Below, one piece after another: positions 50,714 through 59,704 of a stretch of 64,000 bases of DNA. Positions within the stretch are counted from its first letter, which is position 1. Each line of letters opens with the position of its first letter. The stretch lies in NCBI GenBank assembly GCA_023408075.1, contig JAEYKW010000014.1:31017-95016 (forward strand), read 5' to 3'. Below the pieces are notes generated by a model. That model was not told the DNA's origin. It worked only from the letters and a program-made list of their open reading frames with translations, and did no database searches. A program made the translations under genes and the position numbers. The stretch comes from Bacillota bacterium. Lineage in GTDB: Bacteria > Bacillota > Clostridia > Christensenellales > SZUA-584.

Positions 50714-50750
50714 GAAGTGAATCAGTATAATGAGTAAGGGAAGTGGTATA

Positions 50751-51293
50751 ATGAAAAACAAGAAGACAGGCAGGTATCTGCTGCTGGCTGGTCTGATCGT
50801 GCTGCTCGCGGGTGTGGGGTATTTAAACTACGCGCTCGGCAACCCCGGCGAGGGTGACAATGTGGTGGACGCGTCGGCCGGAGCGCAGCCGGGCGAACAA
50901 GTGGAAGGCGCGCTGAGCTCGGACGATCTTGCCGTGATGTCGTCGGAAAACTATTTTGAGGATTACAAGGCCAACAGGGAGAGCGTGAGAGACACCGAGG
51001 TCGCGTATCTTGACAGCATTATTTCCAACGAGAAAAGCGACGCCGAAACGGTGCAGGATGCTCAGGATCAGAAGATCGAGATTGTGCAGCGCATGGAATC
51101 CGAGCTGACGATTGAAGGCCTTGTGATGGCGGCGGGTTTTGACGATGCAATCGTCACGGTGCAGGAGGGCTCGGTCAACGTGGTATTGAAGGCGGACCAG
51201 ATTTCCAAGGAAGAAGCAGCCAAGGTTTTGGAAATTGTGCGTCAGGAAACGGGCGAATCGCCGCAAAATATTAAGGTTATCTTGCAGGAATAA
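50751..51293 (+). CDS. spoIIIAH: stage III sporulation protein AH
   Basis: 180 aa. Membrane helix (about 8-26), linker, and the YscJ/FliF-like ring domain with MESELTIEGLVMAAGFDDAIVTV and KEEAAKVLEIVRQETG. The ATG at 50751 is 7 bases behind GGGAAG; the ATG at 50730 would add seven residues. Binds SpoIIQ across the septum in the family. Confidence 0.93.
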   Translation: MKNKKTGRYLLLAGLIVLLAGVGYLNYALGNPGEGDNVVDASAGAQPGEQVEGALSSDDLAVMSSENYFEDYKANRESVRDTEVAYLDSIISNEKSDAETVQDAQDQKIEIVQRMESELTIEGLVMAAGFDDAIVTVQEGSVNVVLKADQISKEEAAKVLEIVRQETGESPQNIKVILQE

Positions 51294-51332
51294 CAAAACT
51301 GTAGAAAAGTGTTAAAGTCTTTTTGAAGCAGA

Positions 51333-51361
51333 TTGAATTGCGCTGCCCTATCTGTTATAAT
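51333..51361 (+). promoter_or_regulatory. sigma-A promoter of the Asp23 operon
   Basis: TTGAAT, 17-bp spacer, TATAAT, 28 bp before the Asp23 start. Confidence 0.65.
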
Positions 51362-51389
51362 TTAAGCATTATTTGAAGAGGTGAGATAT

Positions 51390-51785
51390 TTGGGCACGAA
51401 CGATATCAACATGCGGGAAGAACAGAACGGCAGCATTTCTTTTGCAAATGACGTGGTTGCGACAATCGCCGGGCTTGCGACGATAGAAATCGAAGGCGTC
51501 GCGGGTATGAGCGGCGGCTTTTCGGGCGGCCTTGCGGAGCTTCTTGGCATCAAGAATTTAACCAAGGGCGTTAAAGTGGAAGTCGGGCGCGAAGAGTGCG
51601 CGATCGACCTGTTTGTGGTTGTCAACTACGGCATTGAGATTCCCACGATGTGTGAGAAGATTCAGACGAATGTCAAAAAGGCTGTCGAAACGATGACCGG
51701 CTTGCGTGCCGTGGAAATCAATGTTCATATTCAAGGCGTCAGGGTCGATAAAGAGGCGCCGGAGGATATTAAGCGCGTGCACTAA
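51390..51785 (+). CDS. Asp23/Gls24 family envelope protein
   Basis: 131 aa. ISFANDVVATIAGLATIEIEGVAGMSGG and KGVKVEVGREECAIDLFVVVNYG are the Asp23 signatures. TTG at 51390 is 6 bases behind GAGGTGA and is the best start. The family forms membrane-associated sheets with AmaP, encoded next. Confidence 0.9.
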   Translation: MGTNDINMREEQNGSISFANDVVATIAGLATIEIEGVAGMSGGFSGGLAELLGIKNLTKGVKVEVGREECAIDLFVVVNYGIEIPTMCEKIQTNVKKAVETMTGLRAVEINVHIQGVRVDKEAPEDIKRVH

Positions 51786-51806
51786 AATTGGGGGAAACAA
51801 AAGATA

Positions 51807-52352
51807 ATGCGTTTTTTAACAAGATTATTGCTGACACTCTATATATTGATGGTGCTCTTTGTGGTGGTCATGACGCTCGGATGCGCATGGAATCTGATCG
51901 ATATCGCTTTTCCGAAATACTGGCTGTCGCAATTGTATGAAAGCACAGCGGTGATTTGGGTCGTATCGGTCATCTGCATCGTCGTGGCTATCGTCAGCTT
52001 CATGCTGATGTTTTCAGGAATCCGCAAGCGCAAGCCCAAAACGGCCAAAATCGCTGCGTCGGAGGGCGGCGCTATTTTCGTAACATTAAACGCGCTCGAA
52101 GACATGGCGACGCGGCATATTGCGTCTCACAGCGCGGTGAAAAGCGTCAACGTTCGCGTGACGGTCAGAGACGGGAGAGCCTGCTTTACGTCAAGAATGA
52201 CCGTGGTGGAAGGCACCTGCATACCCGAAGTGCTGAGCAGCCTTCAGAAAAGCCTCAAAGAGCACATCGAGACGCTTTCGGGCATTGCGGTTGATAAAAT
52301 GACACTGTACGTCGATAAGACGGCCCAGGTTGTAAAGGCGCGTGTGGAATAG
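51807..52352 (+). CDS. amaP: alkaline shock response membrane anchor protein AmaP
   Basis: 181 aa. Two membrane helices (about 5-27 and 48-70) and a cytoplasmic domain with GAIFVTLNALEDMATRHI, SVNVRVTVRDGRACF. Tethers Asp23. Its stop overlaps the next start. Confidence 0.85.
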   Translation: MRFLTRLLLTLYILMVLFVVVMTLGCAWNLIDIAFPKYWLSQLYESTAVIWVVSVICIVVAIVSFMLMFSGIRKRKPKTAKIAASEGGAIFVTLNALEDMATRHIASHSAVKSVNVRVTVRDGRACFTSRMTVVEGTCIPEVLSSLQKSLKEHIETLSGIAVDKMTLYVDKTAQVVKARVE

Positions 52353-52579
52353 TGGATGAACGAACAAGCTTCATTGAATTTATAAAAGAACATCGAGGCA
52401 TTATCACAGGCATCGGCGTTGGGTTTTTAATCGGTGTTCTCATACTCGCAATCGGCTTTTTTAAAACGTTGTTTTTAGCGATTTGCGTCGGTATCGGCGC
52501 TTTTTTCGGTACAAAGAACAAATTGCGCAAAAAACTTTTTGAAATTTTGGACAAGATATTACCGGACTTATTCAGATAG
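52352..52579 (+). CDS. DUF2273 small membrane protein
   Basis: 75 aa, GTG start overlapping the AmaP stop (TAGTG). IITGIGVGFLIGVLILAIGFFKTLFLAICVGIGAFFG is the usual two-helix pattern. Typical partner of Asp23/AmaP. Confidence 0.85.
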   Translation: MDERTSFIEFIKEHRGIITGIGVGFLIGVLILAIGFFKTLFLAICVGIGAFFGTKNKLRKKLFEILDKILPDLFR

Positions 52580-52595
52580 ACATCGGAGGAATGGT

Positions 52596-53021
52596 TTGAG
52601 CAGAAGATCGGCACGAGATACAGCGTTTCGGCTGTTTTACGAATATTCGATAAACGGAGAGTTCAATCCCGCCACAATGGATGTGATGCGGGATTGTTTT
52701 GATAAGGGCATGAATGAAAACGCGTGGGACTACGTGAGGCGCCTTATCGACATTTACAAAGCACACGAAAAAGACGTGGACGACATGATTCAGGCGAATT
52801 CGAAGAAATGGAACCTGACGCATATGGCCAAGGTGGAGCTTTCCATATTGCGGCTGGGCGTCTGCGAGCTTAAATACTGCGACGACATCCATGAAAGCAT
52901 TACCGTCAACGAGTGCGTGGAGCTCGCAAAAAGATATGCCTCTGAGAAGTCCTCCAGCTTCATCAACGGGGTGCTCGCTGCCGTGATCGGTGAAAAAGAG
53001 CCTGCGGATGAGCCGGTCTGA
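52596..53021 (+). CDS. nusB: transcription antitermination factor NusB
   Basis: 141 aa. SRRSARDTAFRLFYEYSIN at the start, then LTHMAKVELSILRLGVCEL and TVNECVELAKRYASEKSSSFINGVLAAV. RNA-binding helical protein that acts with S10 on rRNA leaders. TTG start with GGAGGAA; the long upstream frame crosses DUF2273. Confidence 0.96.
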   Translation: MSRRSARDTAFRLFYEYSINGEFNPATMDVMRDCFDKGMNENAWDYVRRLIDIYKAHEKDVDDMIQANSKKWNLTHMAKVELSILRLGVCELKYCDDIHESITVNECVELAKRYASEKSSSFINGVLAAVIGEKEPADEPV

Positions 53022-53952
53022 TGTTTTTGTCGGCATCGATACGAGCGCATACACCACATCGGTCGCCGTCGTATCCGGCAGTGACATACTGATCGATAAA
53101 AGAAAGATGCTCGCGGTGCCGCCGGGGTCACGCGGCCTTCGGCAATCCGATGCCGTTTTTGCGCATATCAAGAACTTCCCCGAACTTTTTAAAGACATTT
53201 GCATTGAACCGGCCGGTATAAGGGCTGTGGCATACAGCGAAAAGCCGTGCCCGAGAGACGGGTCGTATATGCCTGTTTTTTGTGTCGGCGCATCGCATGC
53301 GGCAGCGGTCGGCGCGGCGGCAAGTGCCGATATCTATGCGCTGACGCACCAGCATGGGCATATCTACGCCTGCTTTTTCGGCAACAGTATTGAAGACGGC
53401 GTCTACGGCGCTTTTCATGTGTCGGGCGGCACGCTCGATCTGCTTCGCGTTTCCGTTCAAAACGGTATTGTCAAAGAAATACGGCCGCTCGGAGGCAGCC
53501 TTGATTTAACATGCGGGCAGCTTATCGACAGGGTGGGCGTCGCGGCGGGGCTCGGGTTTCCGTCAGGCGCACAGATGGAAAAGCTGTACCGTCCGGGTGC
53601 GGACAGGCTCTCCGTTCATGTAGAGGGGCTCAATGCGAATCTCTCGGGCGCGGAGACGCAGGCACAGCGGCGTTTGAAAAACGGCGAAGACGCGGCGCTG
53701 GTCTGCAGCAGTGCGATAGACTGCGCGGCCGAAACGATTGCCAGGCTGCTTGTCAATGCGGCAAATTTATGCGGTTTGAAAAGCTTTTTGTTTACAGGCG
53801 GCGTAATCTGTAATACCATAATCAGAGAATATATAGAAAATATGTGTGCGAGAAACGGCCTTGGCTGTATTTTCGCGCAAAAAAACTTGTGCAGCGACAA
53901 CGCATGCGGCCTGGCACTCGCAGCGGAGCGGATGTACGGAAAAGGAGAATAA
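53008..53952 (+). CDS. TsaD-like paralogue (M22 glycoprotease family)
   Basis: 314 aa, ASKHA fold. GIDTSAYTTSVAVV at the N-terminus; metal-ligand region THQHGHI (TsaD has NHxxGHI); and VSGGTLDLLRV. FTGGVICN and SDNACGLALAAERM in the C-terminus. A Clostridia paralogue of the tRNA t6A enzyme rather than TsaD itself; its role is unknown. Overlaps nusB by 14 bases. Confidence 0.8.
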   Translation: MSRSDVFVGIDTSAYTTSVAVVSGSDILIDKRKMLAVPPGSRGLRQSDAVFAHIKNFPELFKDICIEPAGIRAVAYSEKPCPRDGSYMPVFCVGASHAAAVGAAASADIYALTHQHGHIYACFFGNSIEDGVYGAFHVSGGTLDLLRVSVQNGIVKEIRPLGGSLDLTCGQLIDRVGVAAGLGFPSGAQMEKLYRPGADRLSVHVEGLNANLSGAETQAQRRLKNGEDAALVCSSAIDCAAETIARLLVNAANLCGLKSFLFTGGVICNTIIREYIENMCARNGLGCIFAQKNLCSDNACGLALAAERMYGKGE

Positions 53953-53954
53953 TA

Positions 53955-54794
53955 TTGAGCATCATTGACGGGAAAGCCATTTCGGCAGAAATACGGGAAC
54001 AGCTCAAAAAGGAGGTTGCCGCGCTGAAGGTTCAGGGCACAATGCCCGGGCTCGCGGTGATACTGGTCGGTGACGATCCGGCTTCTGCTGTGTATGTGAA
54101 CAACAAAGAAAAGGCGTGCGAGGAGATCGGCATACGCTCGGCGGTGCACCGGCTCAGCGCCCAGACCACGCAGGAGAGCCTGATTTCTTTGATTAAAAGC
54201 CTCAATGAGGATCATGCGATACACGGCATACTCGTTCAGCTGCCGCTGCCCAAGCCGCTCGATCCGCTGGCCGTGCTGCGCGCCGTCAATCCCGATAAGG
54301 ATGTAGACGGGCTGCATGTCGTGACGGCAGGACGCTTATTCGTCGGCGAAAAAGGTTTTATTCCGTGCACGCCCAAGGGCATTATGCACCTGATTAAAAG
54401 CACGGGCATTGAAATCAGCGGCAAAAATGCCGTCGTCGTGGGGCGCAGCAATATGGTCGGCAAGCCGGTGGCCCATCTGCTTATGGGTGAAAACGCGACG
54501 GTGACCATCTGCCATTCGCGCACGCGCGATTTGGATAAGATATGCGCCAATGCGGATATTCTTGTTGCGGCAATCGGACGCCCCGAGATGATCACGGGCG
54601 ATTTCATCAAGCCGGGTGCCGTTGTCATTGACGTCGGCACGACCAAGGTGGATGGCAAGCTTAAGGGCGATGTGCTGTTTGAAGAAGCCGTCAAAAAGGC
54701 CGGTTATATCACGCCGGTTCCGGGCGGCGTCGGCCCGATGACGATCACAATGCTACTGGAGAACACACTGGAGGCGGCACGGCTGTATGGCTGA
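53955..54794 (+). CDS. folD: methylenetetrahydrofolate dehydrogenase/cyclohydrolase
   Basis: 279 aa. Interconverts methylene-, methenyl- and formyl-tetrahydrofolate with NADP. VGDDPASAVYVNNKEKACEEIG, QLPLPKPLDP, DVDGLH, and VVVGRSNMVGKPVAHLL, PGGVGPMT. TTG start 7 bases behind AAAGGAG. Confidence 0.97.
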   Translation: MSIIDGKAISAEIREQLKKEVAALKVQGTMPGLAVILVGDDPASAVYVNNKEKACEEIGIRSAVHRLSAQTTQESLISLIKSLNEDHAIHGILVQLPLPKPLDPLAVLRAVNPDKDVDGLHVVTAGRLFVGEKGFIPCTPKGIMHLIKSTGIEISGKNAVVVGRSNMVGKPVAHLLMGENATVTICHSRTRDLDKICANADILVAAIGRPEMITGDFIKPGAVVIDVGTTKVDGKLKGDVLFEEAVKKAGYITPVPGGVGPMTITMLLENTLEAARLYG

Positions 54795-56022
54795 GCATCC
54801 GGCCGATTCATCGAGGAATCAAGCGGCGGTCGTCGTCGCGTTCAGCGTGACGCAGATCACGGAATATATCAGCCGCAAGATGTTCAGCGATCCGTTTTTG
54901 AGCATGGTCAAGGTGGTGGGCGAGGTGACGAACTTCAGCTTTTCATCGGCGGGCCATGCCTATTTTTCGCTCAAGGACGAAAACGCGATGCTTGACTGCA
55001 TCGTATACGATTATAATCACCATCCGGATATGGACGTGATTGCGGACGGTGCGCTGCTCGAAATCGGCGGGCGCATTTCATTTTACCGAAAAAACGCGTC
55101 GGTGCAGCTGATTGTGGAATCCGCCGTGCTCGGCGGCGTGGGTGATCTTTATGCGCGCTTTGAGCGCACCAAGCAAAAGCTCGCAAAGGAAGGCATTTTC
55201 AGCGAGCTTCACAAAAAGCCGCTGCCCGAATTTGCGCTGAGGATCGGCCTCATCACGTCGCCGTCCGGGGCGGTGCTGCACGACATCATCAACGTCTCGA
55301 CGAGGCGGTTTGAAGGCATCCGTCTCACGGTTTATCCCGTGCCCGTGCAGGGAACGGATGCCGCGCCGCGCATCTGCTGCGGCCTTGATTATTTCAATGA
55401 AAAGGCCGATGTGGATGTGATCATCGTGGCGCGCGGCGGCGGTTCGTTTGAAGACCTTGCGCCGTTTAACGAGGAAAGCGTCGCGCGTGCCGTTTATGCG
55501 TCGAAAATTCCCGTTGTGTCTGCGGTCGGCCATGAAACAGACTTCACGCTCTGTGATATGGCGGCAGACCTTCGGGCTCCCACACCGTCAGCGGCGGCCG
55601 AAATTGTTGTGCGGGAAAAGAAGGCACTGATTGAGGCGCTCGAACGGCAGAAGAAAACGCTGCTGGATGCGCTGGTGAGCGTGATACAGACACGGGAAGC
55701 CAAGCTCAGCCGTCTGAGCAGCGCCGTGAGCCCGCATGCGCTGCGGTTGATGCTGAAGCGAAGCGAAGAAGCGCTGATCGCGGACTTAAAGATGATGAAG
55801 CGCAGTGCGGCTTCGGTATTTGAGCGCTGTGAAATGAGATTGGAAAGATATCGTGACAGATTGGAAGACTTAAGCCCGATGCGCGTGCTCGAGCGCGGTT
55901 ATGCCGTGATACGCGGTCAGCAGGGCGTGGTGACATCGGCATCCGCAGCGCAGGACGATATGGAGATCGAGTTTGCCGACGGACGCGTGGCCGTATCAAG
56001 AAAGAGGAATCAAAATGGCTGA
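54787..56022 (+). CDS. xseA: exodeoxyribonuclease VII large subunit
   Basis: 411 aa. N-terminal OB-fold (VVGEVTNFSFSSAGHAYFSLKDE), then the catalytic domain with VIIVARGGGSFEDLAPFNEE and AVGHETDFTLCDMAADLRAPTPSAAAE, and a coiled coil. Overlaps folD by 8 bases and xseB by 8. Confidence 0.97.
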   Translation: MAEHPADSSRNQAAVVVAFSVTQITEYISRKMFSDPFLSMVKVVGEVTNFSFSSAGHAYFSLKDENAMLDCIVYDYNHHPDMDVIADGALLEIGGRISFYRKNASVQLIVESAVLGGVGDLYARFERTKQKLAKEGIFSELHKKPLPEFALRIGLITSPSGAVLHDIINVSTRRFEGIRLTVYPVPVQGTDAAPRICCGLDYFNEKADVDVIIVARGGGSFEDLAPFNEESVARAVYASKIPVVSAVGHETDFTLCDMAADLRAPTPSAAAEIVVREKKALIEALERQKKTLLDALVSVIQTREAKLSRLSSAVSPHALRLMLKRSEEALIADLKMMKRSAASVFERCEMRLERYRDRLEDLSPMRVLERGYAVIRGQQGVVTSASAAQDDMEIEFADGRVAVSRKRNQNG

Positions 56023-56215
56023 GTTTGAAAAGGATCTTGAAAAGCTCGAGGAAATCACGCAGCTTTTGCAGTCGGGCGAGGAAGGGATTGAAAAGAGCAT
56101 GGCGCTTTATGCCGAGGGCGTAAAGCTGGCCGATGCGCTGCAAAAGAGGCTCAAGGAATACAAAACGAAAATCGATATTTTGGATGCCGAGGTGGATGCG
56201 ACATGCCGGAAATAG
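56015..56215 (+). CDS. xseB: exodeoxyribonuclease VII small subunit
   Basis: 66 aa. EFEKDLEKLEEITQLLQSGEEGIEKSMALYAEGVKLADAL is the family pattern. Overlaps both neighbours. Confidence 0.95.
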   Translation: MAEFEKDLEKLEEITQLLQSGEEGIEKSMALYAEGVKLADALQKRLKEYKTKIDILDAEVDATCRK

Positions 56216-57084
56216 CGGCGGACATCAAATTGATTGTCGATCTCGTTGACCGGCGTTTGGAAACGCTGCTCAATGAACGGTGTGAACAAGGCCTGCTCAA
56301 AGACGCGATGAGCTACAGCTTAAAGGCGGGAGGTAAACGCCTGCGCCCTGTGCTGTGCATGCTGTCGGCGGGGCTGTTCGGCGATATGGGCCGTGCGCTC
56401 GATACCGCGTGCGCGATAGAGATGATCCACACGTATTCGCTGATTCATGACGACCTGCCCTGCATGGATAACGATGTGCTGCGCCGTGGCAAACCGACCA
56501 ATCATGTGGTGTTCGGTGAGGCGCAGGCGCTGCTGGCGGGAGACGGCCTGCTTAATGGCGCGTTTGAGGTGATGCTCGCGCTTGCGGAAAAAGAGAAGCA
56601 TCTCAATGCGGTGCGCGCGATGGCTGTCATCGCGGGTGCGGCCGGCGTGAAAGGCATGATTGCGGGGCAGTCGGCCGATTTGGAATTTGAGGGCAAGGAT
56701 GTGGACGAGCAGGTGCTGCATTACATACACGAACGCAAAACGGCGGCGCTTATCACGGCTTCGGTGCTGTCGGGCGCGGCGTTGATGCATGCGTCGGAAG
56801 ATGATTTGCGTGAGCTTGACATCTACGGCAGCTGCATAGGGCTCGTATTTCAGATTGTTGATGATATTCTCGACGTGGAAGGCGACACGGGCAAGCTCGG
56901 AAAATCAACGGGCAAGGATAAGGATTCCGAAAAGATGACTTTTGCGCGTGTTTACGGCATTGAAGCCTCGCGCCGGATCGCAAAGGAAAAAACCGAAGAA
57001 GCGGTGGATGCGTTGCTGCGGTTCGGCATGCGCGCGTCAGGGCTTAAAGCGCTTGCGCAGGCCATGCTAACGCGTGACAGATAG
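56203..57084 (+). CDS. ispA: polyprenyl diphosphate synthase, farnesyl type
   Basis: 293 aa. Condenses isopentenyl diphosphate with allylic diphosphates. First aspartate-rich motif DDLPCMDND, second DDILD. GGKRLRPVLC and QIVDDILDVEGDTGKLGKS. Start overlaps xseB. Chain length (C15 or C20) is not fixed by sequence. Confidence 0.95.
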   Translation: MPEIAADIKLIVDLVDRRLETLLNERCEQGLLKDAMSYSLKAGGKRLRPVLCMLSAGLFGDMGRALDTACAIEMIHTYSLIHDDLPCMDNDVLRRGKPTNHVVFGEAQALLAGDGLLNGAFEVMLALAEKEKHLNAVRAMAVIAGAAGVKGMIAGQSADLEFEGKDVDEQVLHYIHERKTAALITASVLSGAALMHASEDDLRELDIYGSCIGLVFQIVDDILDVEGDTGKLGKSTGKDKDSEKMTFARVYGIEASRRIAKEKTEEAVDALLRFGMRASGLKALAQAMLTRDR

Positions 57085-57102
57085 CTTATAAATAAAGAAA
57101 AA

Positions 57103-57132
57103 CAGCTGCGGTATCGCGGCTTTTATTTTTTT
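57103..57132 (+). terminator. terminator after ispA
   Basis: AGCTGCG and CGCGGCT pair around GTAT, followed by TTTTATTTTTTTT. Confidence 0.8.
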
Positions 57133-57265
57133 TGGAAGCGTTATACTCATCATTAGTGTCACACAGCTTTATACGGTTGCTTAAGAGCGCGGCAACACCG
57201 TTTCAAGCATCTTTTCTGTGACATAACACAGAGAGTTTCAGGCCAAAAGAACGCCCTTTTTGGCA

Positions 57266-57295
57266 GTATAAAAGAATTTTGGCATGGCAAAGCTA
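57266..57295 (+). promoter_or_regulatory. sigma-F/sigma-G-type promoter of sigG
   Basis: GTATA, 15-bp spacer, GGCAAAGCTA. The forespore consensus is GYWTA, 15-16 bp, GGNRANANTW; one position differs. It lies 32 bp before the sigG start. Confidence 0.75.
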
Positions 57296-57326
57296 GTCAT
57301 ATCAAAGCCGACCGAGGAGATATGAC

Positions 57327-58100
57327 ATGCTGATAAACAAAGTGGAGATATGCGGCGTTGACACGTCTAAATTGCCAGTCATGAAGCCAAAGCAAATGAA
57401 GGAGATGATGATGCGGGTCAAAGCGGGGGACCAGCGCGCGAGGGAGGAGTTCATACGCGGAAATCTGAGATTGGTGCTCAGTGTGATACAGCGCTTCACA
57501 GGACGCCGCGAAAACATGGACGACCTTTTTCAAGTGGGGTGCATCGGACTCATAAAAGCCATCGATAATTTTAACGTGGAGCTGGGTGTACGGTTTTCCA
57601 CCTATGCGGTGCCTATGATTACGGGCGAGCTGCGCCGATACCTTCGCGATAACAACTCGATCCGCGTATCAAGGTCGCTGCGCGACATCGCTTATAAGGC
57701 GCTGCAGGTGAGAAATACGCTGTCTAAGAAAGACAGCACGGAGCCGAGCGTGGAGAAGATTGCCGAGGAGCTCGGCGTGAACGTGGAGGATGTGGTGTTT
57801 GCGCTCGACGCGATTCAGGACCCGGTCTCGCTCTATGAGCCCGTGTACCACGACGGCGCGGACGCGATTTACGTGATGGATCAGCTGCAGGACAAAAGCT
57901 GCGCCGACGAGAACTGGCTTGAGGGCATTGCGCTCAAGGAAGCGATTGACAAGCTCTCCGAGAGAGAGAAGAACATCATCACGATGCGGTTCTATCAGGG
58001 CAAGACGCAAATGGAGGTGGCCGACGAGATCGGTATCAGTCAGGCACAGGTGTCGCGTCTGGAGAAGAACGCGCTCAAAAGCATGAGAAGAAGCATATGA
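57327..58100 (+). CDS. sigG: RNA polymerase sporulation sigma factor SigG
   Basis: 257 aa, late forespore sigma factor. VDTSKLPVMKPKQM at the start, region 2 (NLRLVLSVIQRFTGRRENMDDLFQVGCIGLIKAIDNF), region 3 and region 4 HTH (EVADEIGISQAQVSRLEKNALKSMRR). The last 13 codons lie in the left repeat of island 2, so the current TGA stop is from the insert; the displaced copy ends in TAA. The protein sequence is unaffected. Confidence 0.97.
   Translation: MLINKVEICGVDTSKLPVMKPKQMKEMMMRVKAGDQRAREEFIRGNLRLVLSVIQRFTGRRENMDDLFQVGCIGLIKAIDNFNVELGVRFSTYAVPMITGELRRYLRDNNSIRVSRSLRDIAYKALQVRNTLSKKDSTEPSVEKIAEELGVNVEDVVFALDAIQDPVSLYEPVYHDGADAIYVMDQLQDKSCADENWLEGIALKEAIDKLSEREKNIITMRFYQGKTQMEVADEIGISQAQVSRLEKNALKSMRRSI
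58060..58098 (+). repeat. island 2 left repeat (sigG 3' end)
   Basis: 39 bp starting TGGAGAAGAACGCGCTC, identical to 59705-59743. The copies part at 58099 (TGA here, TAA at the right copy). Confidence 0.92.
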
Positions 58101-58108
58101 TTTTAATT

Positions 58109-58143
58109 TTAAGCAGCAGGTAACGACTCTACCTGCTGCTTAA
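58109..58143 (+). terminator. terminator placed directly behind sigG by island 2
   Basis: TTAAGCAGCAGGTA (58109-58122) and TACCTGCTGCTTAA (58130-58143), perfect 14-bp arms with a 7-base loop. Only a short T-rich stretch follows, but the stem is strong. Confidence 0.75.
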
Positions 58144-58193
58144 GTTGAATCTTTCTTTTATTGATAAACAAAATCAATGTGTGAAAATACACC

Positions 58194-58222
58194 TTGTAGT
58201 TTTATGTATATAAATGTATAAT
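58194..58222 (+). promoter_or_regulatory. promoter of the island 2 genes
   Basis: TTGTAG, 17-bp spacer, TATAAT, about 41 bp before the first gene. Confidence 0.7.
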
Positions 58223-58262
58223 ATGGTCGTGCGTTTTTTCTAATAATCCTAGGAGGGTTTTG

Positions 58263-59123
58263 ATGAAAGACGAAAGATCAACATTGTTTTACGCCTATAG
58301 ATATTTTATTATTCATAGCGGACAGCAAAGTCTGTTCAAAGAAAAAAGAGAATTAATCAAAGAGCTTGTTGATAGATGCATTTTAGAAAGAAAATTAGAA
58401 ATTAATATTGAAAATAGAAAACATTTATTAATTCACGCCAGAACCTTCTCAGATAACGTTCAACTATTCAAATTTAGTAAAGATATACCAGTAACTAAAT
58501 TCATGCTTGATGAAAAAACTTCGGACATTATTGAGAGCAAAGAATCAAATTATCCATTTATTTTTATATTTATTGATACTTCAAAACAGATGATTTTGCT
58601 TGAAAAGAAAACAAGTGTATATAATACGATAAAACAAAGTGAACACGTATTTAAAACATTTGTTGATTCATATTATTTTGATCCCAATTATACCTTTACT
58701 ATGGATGAGATTACTGACAATTCATCATTTTGGAGTAATATAGAGAGATCGGAAAAAATCTATGAATTGACTTTAAATTTAAAGTCCCCCAATTTATTCG
58801 GAGGTATACTTGAAACAAATAGTTTTCTTAAAAAGGTAAAGGAAAAGTTGAATAACGAGGAGACTGATATAAAAGTTAAAAACAGTAAAGGTGAATTAAC
58901 AATTAATCACGAAACTCTTGATGATCCCCTGAAATATGCAAGTTCAGGAGGAGGACATTGGGAGTTAAAACTTAAACGTAAAGGCAGAAGTCGAAAAACA
59001 GTAGTAAAAAGTGAATGTTGTGTAAAAACAATTGAAGTCACTCGTTTTGAAGAAGAATATACCATGTTCCCTGAACATGGTATATTAGAAAAAATCAAAA
59101 ATATCGATGAGTTGTTAGATTAA
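58263..59123 (+). CDS. unrecognised 286-aa protein, RexA-like by layout
   Basis: Soluble protein, start at ATG 6 bases behind AGGAGGG. N-terminal FYAYRYFIIHSGQQSLF, a helix-strand middle (RKHLLIHARTFSDNVQLFKFS, YPFIFIFIDTSKQMILLEKK) and a lysine-rich C-terminal DNA- or RNA-binding-like part (GGGHWELKLKRKGRSRKTV). Length, order and following membrane gene recall lambda RexA (279 aa), and the middle has a similar run of strands, but identity by eye is low. Function is not assigned. Confidence 0.6.
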   Translation: MKDERSTLFYAYRYFIIHSGQQSLFKEKRELIKELVDRCILERKLEINIENRKHLLIHARTFSDNVQLFKFSKDIPVTKFMLDEKTSDIIESKESNYPFIFIFIDTSKQMILLEKKTSVYNTIKQSEHVFKTFVDSYYFDPNYTFTMDEITDNSSFWSNIERSEKIYELTLNLKSPNLFGGILETNSFLKKVKEKLNNEETDIKVKNSKGELTINHETLDDPLKYASSGGGHWELKLKRKGRSRKTVVKSECCVKTIEVTRFEEEYTMFPEHGILEKIKNIDELLD

Positions 59124-59132
59124 TTAATTTTT

Positions 59133-59669
59133 ATGTTTAAAAGAATTATTTCAAAAATAATTAAAAAAGCAGTTTTAATAATATCCATTATCTTCATAAT
59201 ATTAAGCTCCTTTTTTATTACCATTAATACTCCATCATTATCTGATGGGGCTGCTGTGATTATTAAAGATGAGTTTATATTACCTTTTATTGGTGGATTT
59301 ACAGGTTTTTCAATTGCTATTATAACATTCCTTTATTCATGTATAGAAAGAATAAGAGAATCATTGAAAAGTAAAAACAAAGAAGTGGAAAATGCCGAAA
59401 TTAATAAGAAGATACTAAGAGTATTTTCAGAATTGTTTCATGATACAGTTACAATCTTTATTGCTTTAGTTTTCTGTTTCTTTTTGATTATAATAAGAGA
59501 AATGGATGTTCCATTGGTCAGCTTGAATATAAATGGTATTTCTAAACAACAAATAATATCAACTTGTGAAATTAGTTTTCTCCTTTTAACGTTTATCTCC
59601 TTAATAGATATTATGGGTAGTCTTTTTAATTTAGTAAAGGCATCTTTGTTAATTCGTGATAATAAATAA
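59133..59669 (+). CDS. four-helix membrane protein, RexB-like by layout
   Basis: 178 aa with four hydrophobic segments: about 10-30 (AVLIISIIFIILSSFFI), 44-68, 104-122 (TIFIALVFCFFLIII) and 146-168. Helix pairs are joined by a charged cytoplasmic loop (ERIRESLKSKNKEVENAE). No SD; it begins 9 bases after the first gene, so translation is probably coupled. A membrane effector role is inferred from its place. Confidence 0.65.
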   Translation: MFKRIISKIIKKAVLIISIIFIILSSFFITINTPSLSDGAAVIIKDEFILPFIGGFTGFSIAIITFLYSCIERIRESLKSKNKEVENAEINKKILRVFSELFHDTVTIFIALVFCFFLIIIREMDVPLVSLNINGISKQQIISTCEISFLLLTFISLIDIMGSLFNLVKASLLIRDNK

Positions 59670-59691
59670 TTATAGATAAAATTAACAAAAA

Positions 59692-59703
59692 ACATGATCA
59701 TGT
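59692..59703. repeat. palindrome next to the right repeat
   Basis: ACATGATCATGT, perfect 12-bp palindrome ending one base before the 39-bp repeat. It could be a recombinase or protein site. Confidence 0.45.
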
Positions 59704-59704
59704 A

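Noticed and set aside
53008..53952. Annotation as tsaD
   Set aside because: Metal region and N-terminus differ from TsaD and the length is shorter; it is better seen as a paralogue of unknown role.
58263..59669. Kiwa (KwaA/KwaB) assignment for island 2
   Set aside because: Kiwa also pairs a four-helix protein with a soluble one, but the order is reversed and the soluble protein has no DUF4868 feature I can see.
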